Assembly (NCBI GenBank): GCA_026225015.1
Contig: JAMFRY010000051.1
Coordinates: 1-5,967 of the forward strand
Reading direction: 5' to 3'
Source: Alphaproteobacteria bacterium
GTDB lineage: Bacteria; Pseudomonadota; Alphaproteobacteria; Acetobacterales; Acetobacteraceae
Length of the DNA stretch: 5,967 bases
Shown here: one piece after another, positions 1 through 5,695 of the stretch
Layout of the letters: each line of letters begins with the position of its first letter
How positions within the stretch are numbered: position 1 is the stretch's first letter
Made by a program: the position numbers and the translations under genes
The notes under the pieces: generated by a model
Database searches by the model: none
The model's input: only the letters and a program-made list of their open reading frames with translations
Told to the model about the DNA's origin: nothing

Positions 1-1
1 C

Positions 2-1651
2 GGCCTGGAAGCCGAACGCGAGCAGGGCATCACGATCGACGTGGCCTATCGCTATTTCGCCACGCCCAAGCGCAAGTTCATCATTGCCGACACCCCCGGC
101 CATGAGCAGTACACGCGCAACATGATCACCGGCGCCTCCACCGCAGATCTCGCCGTGATTCTGATCGATGCGCGCAAAGGGGTGCTGACGCAGACCCGCC
201 GCCATAGCTATCTGGCCCATCTGATCGGCATCCGGAACCTGGTGCTGGCGGTGAACAAGATGGACCTGATCGGCTACGACCACGACAAATACGATGCGAT
301 CGTCGCGGATTACCGGGCCTTCGCGAAGTCGATCGGTATCGAGGCTTTCACCCCCATGCCGATCTCCGGCTTCATCGGCGACAACATCACCACCAAATCC
401 GCCAACACGCCCTGGTATGCCGGCCCGGCGCTGATGAAGCATCTGGAAAGCGTCGAGCTGGATGTAACCGCCGACCAGGCCAAGCCGTTCCGCCTGCCGG
501 TGCAATGGGTGAACCGCCCGAATCTCGATTTCCGCGGCTTCTCCGGTCTAATCACCTCCGGCAGCATCGCGCCCGGCGACGCGGTTCGCGTACTTCCCTC
601 CGGCAAAACATCAACGGTCGCGCGGATCGTAACGCTGGATGGCGATCTGGACCAGGCTGTCGCCGGGCAGTCGGTCACGCTCACTCTGGCCGATGAGATC
701 GACTGCTCGCGCGGCGATGTGCTCTCGATCGCGGATCAGCCGCCGCAGGTGGCCGATCAGTTTGAGGCGACGGTGGTATGGATGTCCGATGAGGCCTTGC
801 TGCCGGGACGGCCGTATTGGCTGAAGCTCGCCACGCAGAGCGTCAGCGCCACGGTTCAGGCGCCGAAATATCAGGTCAATGTGAACACGCTCGAGCATAT
901 CGCGGTAAAGACGCTGGAATTGAACGCCATCGGCGTCGCCAATATTTCCACCGATAAGCCGATCGTTTTCGAGCCTTATGCCGGCAATCGCGACCTGGGC
1001 GGGTTCATCCTGATCGACAAGATCACCAACTCAACCGTCGCCGCCGGGATGCTGCATTTCGCGCTGCGCCGGTCGCAGAACGTGCATTGGCAGGCCTTGG
1101 ATGTCGGCCGCGAGGTACATGCGAACCTGAAGAACCAGAAGCCGGCGGTGCTGTGGTTCACGGGGCTCTCCGGCGCCGGCAAATCCACCATCGCCAATCT
1201 GGTGGAGAAGCGGCTGGTGCGGATGAACCGGCACACCTTTCTGCTGGATGGCGACAATGTGCGCCACGGGCTGAACAAGGATCTGGGCTTCGCCGAGGCC
1301 GACCGGGTGGAGAATATCCGCCGGGTGGGCGAGGTTGCCAAGCTGCTGACTGATGCCGGCCTGATTGTCATCACCTCCTTCATCAGCCCGTTCCGGGCCG
1401 AGCGCGAGATGGTGCGCAAGCTCCTGCCGGAAGGTGAATTCTTTGAAATTCATATCGATACGCCGCTCGCCGACGCGGAAGCGCGCGACGTGAAGGGGCT
1501 GTATAAAAAGGCCCGCGCCGGGCATCTGAAAAATTTCACCGGCATCGACAGCCCGTATGAGCCGCCCGCCAGCCCGGAAATCCATATCGACACCACCAAG
1601 GTAAGCCCGGAAGAAGCCGCCGACATCATCGTTGCGAAGCTCATTCCGTGA
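2..1651 (+). CDS. cysNC: Bifunctional sulfate adenylyltransferase subunit 1 / adenylylsulfate kinase (CysN-CysC fusion), 5'-truncated by window edge
   Basis: The CysN half is the GTPase subunit that, with CysD, makes APS from sulfate and ATP. The CysC half phosphorylates APS to PAPS. Both act in the cytoplasm in sulfate assimilation or sulfation. The frame is open from base 2, and the first visible residues (LEAEREQGITIDVAYRYF) are the classic CysN G2 region, so roughly 80-90 N-terminal residues including the GTPase P-loop lie upstream. An apparent GTG at position 41 is internal and is not the start. Counting from base 2 there are 549 residues: G3 DTPGH at residue 30 (nt 89-103), G4 NKMD at residue 85 (nt 254-265), then the beta-barrel domains. 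The APS kinase domain runs from about residue 384, with P-loop GLSGAGKS at 388 (nt 1163-1186), DGDN at 416 and FTGIDSPYE at 512. All expected kinase motifs are intact. The stop overlaps the cysQ start by four bases; cysD would be expected just upstream but cannot be seen. Confidence 0.97.
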   Translation, partial: GLEAEREQGITIDVAYRYFATPKRKFIIADTPGHEQYTRNMITGASTADLAVILIDARKGVLTQTRRHSYLAHLIGIRNLVLAVNKMDLIGYDHDKYDAIVADYRAFAKSIGIEAFTPMPISGFIGDNITTKSANTPWYAGPALMKHLESVELDVTADQAKPFRLPVQWVNRPNLDFRGFSGLITSGSIAPGDAVRVLPSGKTSTVARIVTLDGDLDQAVAGQSVTLTLADEIDCSRGDVLSIADQPPQVADQFEATVVWMSDEALLPGRPYWLKLATQSVSATVQAPKYQVNVNTLEHIAVKTLELNAIGVANISTDKPIVFEPYAGNRDLGGFILIDKITNSTVAAGMLHFALRRSQNVHWQALDVGREVHANLKNQKPAVLWFTGLSGAGKSTIANLVEKRLVRMNRHTFLLDGDNVRHGLNKDLGFAEADRVENIRRVGEVAKLLTDAGLIVITSFISPFRAEREMVRKLLPEGEFFEIHIDTPLADAEARDVKGLYKKARAGHLKNFTGIDSPYEPPASPEIHIDTTKVSPEEAADIIVAKLIP

Positions 1652-2379
1652 CCCTGAGCGATGTCGCGCTGGCGCGGCATATTGCGGAAACAACGGGCCG
1701 CATCTTGTTGGAATTACAGCATTCTGGTCTGTTCGAGGGCAAGTCCCTGGGCAAAGCGGGGGACCGTTGTGCCAATGCCTTCATCATCGAAGCCCTGAAG
1801 TCCAACCGGCCGGCGGACGCAGTGCTGTCCGAGGAAGAGAAAGACAATCCGAAGCGCCTGCGCGCCAGCCGGGTATGGATCGTCGATCCCCTGGACGGCA
1901 CCCGCGAATATGGCGAGGCGCGGACGGATTGGGCGGTGCATATCGCGCTCAGCATCGACGGCCAACCCAGCATCGGCGCGGTGGCGCTGCCGGGCTTGGC
2001 GTTGACGCTTTGTTCGGGCAACCCGCAATTGGTTCCGCCTTCACCCAAAAAATTGCGCATGCTGGTCAGCCGGACCCGGCCCGCCGCCGAGGCCGTTGCG
2101 GTGGCGCAAGCGCTCGATGCCGAACTTGTCCCCATGGGTTCGGCCGGCGCCAAGGCGATGGCAGTGGTGCGGGGGGAGGCGGATATTTATCTACATTCCG
2201 GCGGCCAGTATGAATGGGATAACTGCGCTCCGGCCGCCGTGGCGCTCGCCGCCGGCCTGCACGTTTCCCGCGCCGATGGGACGCCATTACGCTACAATAA
2301 CGCCGACACCTACCTGCCGGACCTGTTGATCTGCCGGAAAGAACATGCGCAACAGGTGCTGCAGGCGCTAAAACCGTAG
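1648..2379 (+). CDS. cysQ: 3'(2'),5'-bisphosphate nucleotidase (PAP phosphatase), CysQ type, inositol monophosphatase superfamily
   Basis: A Mg-dependent phosphatase expected to hydrolyse 3'-phosphoadenosine 5'-phosphate (PAP), and possibly PAPS, to AMP or APS, so clearing the by-product of PAPS-using enzymes. It has 243 residues, a normal family length. Visible metal-site motifs are SEEE at 61-64, DPLDGT at 80-85 (nt 1885-1902) and WD at 190-191, the three signatures of the superfamily. Segments such as GKAGDRCAN (about 35-43) and the REYGEARTDWAVH run after DPLDGT look more like the mycobacterial CysQ type than E. coli CysQ; this is from memory of the family. The GTG start at 1648 shares GTGA with the cysNC stop, which suggests translational coupling and explains the lack of a strong separate ribosome site. 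A later in-frame start would remove conserved N-terminal sequence. Its stop codon lies at the edge of a palindromic repeat. Another substrate such as inositol phosphate is possible, but the cysNC linkage favours PAP. Confidence 0.93.
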   Translation: MTLSDVALARHIAETTGRILLELQHSGLFEGKSLGKAGDRCANAFIIEALKSNRPADAVLSEEEKDNPKRLRASRVWIVDPLDGTREYGEARTDWAVHIALSIDGQPSIGAVALPGLALTLCSGNPQLVPPSPKKLRMLVSRTRPAAEAVAVAQALDAELVPMGSAGAKAMAVVRGEADIYLHSGGQYEWDNCAPAAVALAAGLHVSRADGTPLRYNNADTYLPDLLICRKEHAQQVLQALKP

Positions 2380-2406
2380 GATGGGTTGAGCGAAGCGAAG
2401 CCCATC
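2375..2406. repeat. Short palindromic dispersed-type repeat (REP-like hairpin) at the cysQ 3' end
   Basis: The sequence shows an inverted repeat: left arm GATGGGTT (2380-2387), right arm AGCCCATC (2399-2406) and an 11-base loop GAGCGAAGCGA. The eight pairs include one G-T wobble. The surrounding wording (CGTAGGATGGG, then AGCGAAGCGA) resembles a small repeat I recall as scattered between genes in many proteobacterial genomes. The TAG stop of cysQ (2377-2379) lies inside this extended consensus. There is no run of T after the stem, so it is not a standard intrinsic terminator, though it could slow 3'-end decay or weaken read-through into the next gene. Copy number in this genome cannot be seen here. 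Confidence 0.6.
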
Positions 2407-2424
2407 AAACCGCTCCGCCAATCA

Positions 2425-2430
2425 AGGGGA
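2425..2430 (+). promoter_or_regulatory. Ribosome binding site of the npdG-like gene
   Basis: AGGGGA sits five bases before the ATG at 2436. It is the clearest Shine-Dalgarno sequence in the window and fixes the start of the interrupted reductase gene. Its preservation fits a gene that was functional until recently. Confidence 0.7.
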
Positions 2431-2435
2431 ACAGC

Positions 2436-3089
2436 ATGACAACAGAAGGCGTCATCACCGTGATCGGCGGCACCGGCAATCTAGGCGCCGCACTTGCCCG
2501 AAAACTGGCTCAAGCAGGCCGCCAGGTGATCATAGGCTCCCGCTCCGCCGAGAGCGCCCAGCGTGCCGCGTCGGAGCTTGGATTCGGGCTCACCGGGCTT
2601 GCCAATGAATAGGCGGCGCAAGCCGGCGAAATTATTATCGTCACCGTTCCCTTCGCCGCCCAGGAGGCGACGCTGGCCGCCATCCGGCCTTATGTCGCCG
2701 GCAAGATCGTCGTGGATACCACCGTACCGCTGGTCCCGCCCAAGGTGATGCGCGTGCAGTTGCCGCCCGAGGGCAGTGCCGCCCAGCGCGCGCAGGAATT
2801 ACTGGGCGAGGGGGTAACGGTGGTATCCGCCTTCCATAACGTTGCCGCGCACAAACTGGCGAGCGGCGAAAATCCGGATTGCGACGTGCTGGTATTCGGC
2901 GATGACAAGGTGGCCCGCACAAAAGTGGTTGCGCTTGCCAACCAGGCGGGAATGCGCGGCATTCATGGTGGCGCCTTGGCCAATTCCGCCGCGGCCGAGG
3001 CGCTGACCTCGGTGCTGATTTTCATCAACAAAAATTATCAGGTCGATGGCGCCGGCGTAAAAATTACCGGAGCGCTCAAGGAACCCTGA
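2436..3089 (+). pseudogene. npdG: NpdG-like NADPH-dependent F420 reductase / NADP-binding oxidoreductase with in-frame TAG at codon 59
   Basis: Members of this family transfer hydride between NADPH and coenzyme F420; many bacterial homologs have no proven substrate. The ATG at 2436 follows a good ribosome site (AGGGGA, 2425-2430, five bases away). The frame has 217 codons up to the TGA at 3087, matching the family's length of about 210-230. Residues 11-17 (GGTGNLG) form the dinucleotide loop and GSR at 34-36 is the expected NADP phosphate-binding segment. After the break come IIIVTVPF, SAFHNVAAHKLA, DCDVLVFGDD and GALANS...EALTSVLI, all in register with family members. Codon 59 (2610-2612) is TAG where relatives have an ordinary, often acidic, residue (the NE-[D/E]-AA pattern), so one substitution such as GAG to TAG would explain it. 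No frameshift is present and the downstream half stays coding-like, so the lesion is recent, a sequencing error, or read through. Translation stopping there gives a 58-residue fragment; restart at GTG 2712 would lack the Rossmann N-terminus. Confidence 0.8.
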
Positions 3090-3584
3090 TCAGCCGATCA
3101 CCTGAATCGCGGTCAGCCCGGCCTCCAGGCAGGCGGTCAGGTCGGCAAGTTGCAGCGCGATGCAGCCGGCGGTGGGCGCGTAATCGGGGGTGGCGAGGTG
3201 CAGAAAAATCGCCGAGCCGCGCTGCGACACGGTGGGACTTGTGTTCCAATCCAGCACGCCGATGATGTCGTAGAGCGAATCCTCCCGCCAAAGGGCTTCG
3301 TGGTGGCCGGAAAATGGGATTTTGACCCGACGGTTATATTGTTTGTCGTGCGGATCATCGCACCAGCCATCGTCGAGCGCGATGGGCTCCACCGGCACCG
3401 AGCATTTGGGCGGCCGAACCCGGCCGGCGCGGTACAGCACACGGGTGAGGCGCAGCAATCCAACCGGCGTGGCGCCGTCGCCCTCGCGTTTTTCGGCGGA
3501 CCGGCCGCCCCGCCCGATAGCGGCCCGGAAGCGCAACCCGGCGCCCGAGAGAATTCCATGTTTGAGGAGCAGAAATTCAGTCAA
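3090..3584 (-). CDS. L,D-transpeptidase (YkuD) catalytic-domain protein
   Basis: The protein belongs to the YkuD/ErfK family, whose members use a catalytic cysteine to form 3-3 peptidoglycan cross-links or attach proteins to peptidoglycan. Here the family's HX(n)GC active site reads as H129 in IFLHLA and C141 in APTAGCIAL, spaced as in the short alphaproteobacterial versions. Other conserved segments are GRGG (24-27), KREGDGATPVG (32-42), DDGWCDDP (71-78) and YNRRVKIPF. I chose the TTG at 3584, giving 164 residues, because MTEFLLLKHG then GLRFRAAIGRGG matches the usual short N-terminus of this subgroup. An in-frame ATG at 3638 would overlap ribA by 62 bases and add non-conserved residues. No signal peptide or membrane segment is evident, so how it reaches the periplasm is unclear. 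The start overlaps the ribA stop by 8 bases, implying co-transcription with ribA. The Shine-Dalgarno is weak, which fits translational coupling. The GC active site lacks the common SHGC spelling. Confidence 0.88.
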   Translation of the reverse strand: MTEFLLLKHGILSGAGLRFRAAIGRGGRSAEKREGDGATPVGLLRLTRVLYRAGRVRPPKCSVPVEPIALDDGWCDDPHDKQYNRRVKIPFSGHHEALWREDSLYDIIGVLDWNTSPTVSQRGSAIFLHLATPDYAPTAGCIALQLADLTACLEAGLTAIQVIG

Positions 3585-4698
3585 GCAAATGTCCGAAACG
3601 CAGCGCCTTGGTTGAGAGATAAGCGTTATTGACGCCATTGGGTTCGAATGCATGCGGCACGCGCGCGGCGATTTCAATGCCGCAAGCGGCGAGCGAGGCC
3701 ATTTTATCGGGGTTGTTGGTGAGCAGCCGGATGCGCTGCATATCGAGCGCGCGCAGCATGGCGGCGGCGATATGGACATTGCGCTCATCCGCCTGCCAGC
3801 CCAGAGCGCGATTGGCGTCCAGTGTGTCCAACCCGTTATCCTGCAAGGTATAAGCTCGCAACTTGTTGATTAGCCCGATGCCGCGGCCCTCCTGGCTTAA
3901 ATAGAGCACGGCGCCGGCGCCTTCCTCGGCCATCCGCAAAATGGCGCCGCGCAATTGCGGCCCGCAATCGCATCTGAGCGAGCCCAGCAAGTCGCCGGTG
4001 AAACATTCCGAATGCAGGCGAACCAAAGGCGCCGGCTCGGCAGCGGGTTCGCCGACCAGAATCGCCATGTGCTCGATGCCCTGGTCCAACGCCCGGAACG
4101 CGATCAGCCGGGCATCGGGCGCGCCATCCAGCGGAATCGCAACCTCCGCAACCTTGGTCAGCGACGCGGCCAGCCGGCCGGGATAGGCCAGCAGGTCATC
4201 GGCCGGAACCGATAGAAGGTCCGATCCGGCGGGCAGGGACGCCCAGCCGCCGCGCACCGGGGCAACGACCATGGCCGGCAGCAGCCTGGCGAGCTTGCCC
4301 AGGCTCAGCGCGGCGAGGGCGGAGTCCGGCGGCGCCACACGCTCGAAATCCGGCAAGATCTGTTCCATGGTGGGATCCGCCGCGCGGCGCAAGGTGGCGG
4401 TGTCGATCAACGGGCGGGAGAGTTTGAGTGCGATGGCGCCGGCTTCGTCGGATAGGTCATGCTTCAATATGGCGGCGGCCCGGGAAGGGGCGAGCAGCAG
4501 GCTGGCTTGACCATTCGACAACAGGTCGATGAGGTGCAATCCCTCGGCGCCAACGGTTTCCGCCGGCGCCACGATCAACGGATGCCGCGCCGCCAATACC
4601 ACCGGCACGCCGCGCCTGGCCTCGGCAATGGCGCGATGCACGGCGCGGGTCCGCGGGGTTCCAAGGTCGGAATCAGGGGGGAGCACGGCGCGAATCAT
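3577..4698 (-). CDS. ribA: GTP cyclohydrolase II with long N-terminal extension
   Basis: It catalyses the first step of riboflavin synthesis: GTP to 2,5-diamino-6-ribosylamino-pyrimidinone phosphate, formate and pyrophosphate, in the cytosol. With the ATG at 4698 it has 373 residues. The GCHII core occupies about residues 185-373: zinc-binding cysteines C232, C243 and C245 (HSEC...LRCDC, the same 11/2 spacing as in E. coli RibA), EGRGIGL at 270-276, LLTNNPDK at 325-332, and a C-terminal YLSTKALRFGHLL. E. coli RibA is about 196 residues, so roughly 180 N-terminal residues are extra. I do not see the DHBP synthase motifs there (no DDEDRENEGD-like or RTGHTEA-like stretch), so it is probably a degenerate or unrelated domain, as in other long alphaproteobacterial RibA proteins. 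A TTG at 4728 would add ten residues without better support. No clear ribosome site precedes the ATG, and a palindrome at 4712-4724 lies in the leader. ldt follows with overlap. Confidence 0.93.
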   Translation of the reverse strand: MIRAVLPPDSDLGTPRTRAVHRAIAEARRGVPVVLAARHPLIVAPAETVGAEGLHLIDLLSNGQASLLLAPSRAAAILKHDLSDEAGAIALKLSRPLIDTATLRRAADPTMEQILPDFERVAPPDSALAALSLGKLARLLPAMVVAPVRGGWASLPAGSDLLSVPADDLLAYPGRLAASLTKVAEVAIPLDGAPDARLIAFRALDQGIEHMAILVGEPAAEPAPLVRLHSECFTGDLLGSLRCDCGPQLRGAILRMAEEGAGAVLYLSQEGRGIGLINKLRAYTLQDNGLDTLDANRALGWQADERNVHIAAAMLRALDMQRIRLLTNNPDKMASLAACGIEIAARVPHAFEPNGVNNAYLSTKALRFGHLLD

Positions 4699-4711
4699 TA
4701 AATTGAGATAA

Positions 4712-4724
4712 GGTGTCAGACACC
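4712..4724. repeat. Perfect 6-bp-arm palindrome in the ribA leader
   Basis: GGTGTC-A-GACACC is a perfect inverted repeat with a single central base. It lies 13 bases upstream of the ribA ATG, so it could be an operator for a dimeric repressor or a leader hairpin close to the start. The arms do not extend further: the next flanking pair mismatches. Its function is not known from the sequence. Confidence 0.5.
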
Positions 4725-4890
4725 GCAAAGCTAGTCAGATGGCTGCGCATGATTGTCCTGCGGCAATGGCGTGCCAAGCATTGTCCCTATTTTGTATGAC
4801 TCTCAAGATAATTTTGGACGAATCCCGATATTCCGACAATACTGGCCTACAACAGCACCATAACCAGAAACTCAAGATCAGCCTATAAAC

Positions 4891-4900
4891 TGTTTAAACA
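4891..4900. repeat. 10-bp palindrome TGTTTAAACA before the response-regulator start
   Basis: TGTTTAAACA is a perfect palindrome ending two bases before the GAGAGG ribosome site. It overlaps a direct TAAAC repeat (4886-4890 and 4895-4899), spaced 9 bases start to start. This could be an autoregulatory site, though OmpR-family sites more often have about 11-base periodicity. It is inferred as an operator only from its position. Confidence 0.35.
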
Positions 4901-4902
4901 CC

Positions 4903-4908
4903 GAGAGG
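4903..4908 (+). promoter_or_regulatory. Ribosome binding site deciding the TTG start of the response regulator
   Basis: GAGAGG lies nine bases before the TTG at 4918. This favours 4918 over the next in-frame TTG at 4933, which would cut into the first beta strand of the receiver domain. Confidence 0.6.
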
Positions 4909-4917
4909 CGCTCTATA

Positions 4918-5619
4918 TTGAATCGGCATCCTTTGCTTGTAATCGACGATGACGCGGCGTTGCGCACGGAGCTGATCGACCAATTGGAGAACGACGGCGA
5001 ATTTGCCGCGGTTCCGGCCTCTTCGATCGAGGAGGCTGTGGCCAAGCTGGGCGGCAATGAGGGCCACTTCGATGCGATTCTGCTGGATGTGGGATTGCCG
5101 GATGGCGATGGCCGGGATTTTTGCCGAAAATTGCGGCAGGACGGGCTTAAAATTCCGATCATCATGCTCACCGCCTCGACCGCCGAGAGCGATGTTGTGC
5201 TTGGCCTGGATGCCGGCGCCAACGACTATATCGCCAAGCCGTTCCGTCTGAACGAATTGCTGGCGCGGCTGCGGGCGCAATTGCGGGCATTCGAGAATAG
5301 CGAGGACGCGGTTTTCCACATCGGCCCCTATATGTTCCGCCCGGCGGTGCGCCAGTTGCTCGATCCGGCGAAAAACAAGCGGATCCGGCTCACCGACAAG
5401 GAGGCGGCGATTTTGAAGTTTCTGTACCGCGCCGCCGGCCGGCCGGTGGCGCGCCAGGTGCTTCTTAACGAGGTCTGGGGCTACAATTCCTCGGTAACCA
5501 CACATACGCTGGAGACCCATGTGTATCGGCTGCGGCAGAAAATCGAGCCGGACTCGGCGGTATCCAAGCTTCTGCTCACCGAAGGCGGCGGCTACCGGCT
5601 GGACCCCGCGGCCGCCTAG
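4918..5619 (+). CDS. OmpR/PhoB-family DNA-binding response regulator
   Basis: It is a two-component response regulator: phosphorylation of the receiver by a sensor kinase is expected to alter DNA binding by the C-terminal winged helix. It has 233 residues, typical of the family. The receiver spans about 1-120, with acidic pocket D10-D12, phospho-acceptor D57 (ILLDVGLPD), T85 (MLTA) and K107 (YIAKPF), so the full phosphorylation machinery is present. The trans_reg_C domain spans about 135-230, with RLTDKEAAILKFL, the VLLNEVWGY segment, the recognition-helix region THTLETHVYRLRQKI, and the wing GGGYRLDP. The start is TTG at 4918 with a fair ribosome site. No histidine kinase is visible on either side within the window, so its partner and target genes are unknown. 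It is divergent from ribA and may share regulatory DNA with it. No specific gene name can be assigned. Confidence 0.93.
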   Translation: MNRHPLLVIDDDAALRTELIDQLENDGEFAAVPASSIEEAVAKLGGNEGHFDAILLDVGLPDGDGRDFCRKLRQDGLKIPIIMLTASTAESDVVLGLDAGANDYIAKPFRLNELLARLRAQLRAFENSEDAVFHIGPYMFRPAVRQLLDPAKNKRIRLTDKEAAILKFLYRAAGRPVARQVLLNEVWGYNSSVTTHTLETHVYRLRQKIEPDSAVSKLLLTEGGGYRLDPAAA

Positions 5620-5628
5620 ATGGCCGCG
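5607..5628 (+). terminator. GC-rich hairpin over the response-regulator stop codon (weak terminator candidate)
   Basis: CGCGGCC (5607-5613) pairs with GGCCGCG (5622-5628), seven pairs with an 8-base loop that contains the TAG stop. A second copy of GGCCGCG at 5636-5642 gives an alternative, longer-looped pairing. No T-tract follows, so intrinsic termination is doubtful; it may be incidental in GC-rich DNA. Confidence 0.22.
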
Positions 5629-5675
5629 CCTGGCCGGCCGCGTTCAGCTGATGGTTTATTCGGGTGGCGAGATGG

Positions 5676-5681
5676 GTTATA
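5676..5681 (+). promoter_or_regulatory. Possible -10 element for tRNA-Arg
   Basis: GTTATA lies about 15 bases before the mature tRNA and is followed by a GC-rich stretch (GCGCGG), as is common at stable-RNA promoters. No good -35 is seen at 16-18 bases upstream, so this is a weak call and the tRNA could instead depend on another promoter. Confidence 0.25.
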
Positions 5682-5695
5682 GCGCGGTCACGGCT

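Larger units (their letters stand above)
4699..4917. other. Divergent intergenic regulatory region between ribA and the response regulator
   Basis: This 219-base stretch has no plausible gene and is visibly richer in A/T than its flanks, as expected for back-to-back promoters. It contains a 13-base palindrome near ribA (4712-4724), ATTGTCC repeated at 4752-4758 and 4780-4786, CTCAAGAT repeated at 4802-4809 and 4871-4878, and a 10-base palindrome just before the response regulator (4891-4900). A possible plus-strand -10 is TATAAA (4884-4889), but its -35 is poor; TTGGAC (4814-4819) with GACAAT (4835-4840) is another weak pair. No FMN riboswitch pattern is recognisable on the ribA leader strand. 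Confidence 0.6.

Noticed and set aside
1031..1693. 220-codon open frame on the minus strand within cysNC
   Set aside because: It is antisense to strongly conserved CysC sequence and has no recognisable motif; it is a shadow of high-GC coding DNA.
2380..2406. Intrinsic terminator after cysQ
   Set aside because: The stem is followed by AAACCGC rather than a T-tract, so it is better described as a repeat.
2610..2612. TAG as a pyrrolysine codon
   Set aside because: The protein is not a methylamine methyltransferase, the aligned residue in relatives is ordinary, and two other genes in the window end with TAG.
3150..3632. 160-codon plus-strand open frame over ldt
   Set aside because: It is antisense to the L,D-transpeptidase, whose catalytic motifs are clear; no family resemblance or ribosome site.
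3585..3788. Upstream part of the long minus-strand frame containing ldt
   Set aside because: It overlaps the conserved C-terminus of ribA in another frame, and its serine/proline/arginine-rich sequence looks like a shadow; the real start is placed at 3584.
4699..4917. FMN riboswitch upstream of ribA
   Set aside because: Reading the ribA-sense strand I find none of the conserved RFN-element segments, and the leader is short on paired structure apart from one palindrome.
4894..5520. 208-codon minus-strand open frame over the response regulator
   Set aside because: It is antisense to a complete receiver and winged-helix protein and has no supporting motif.
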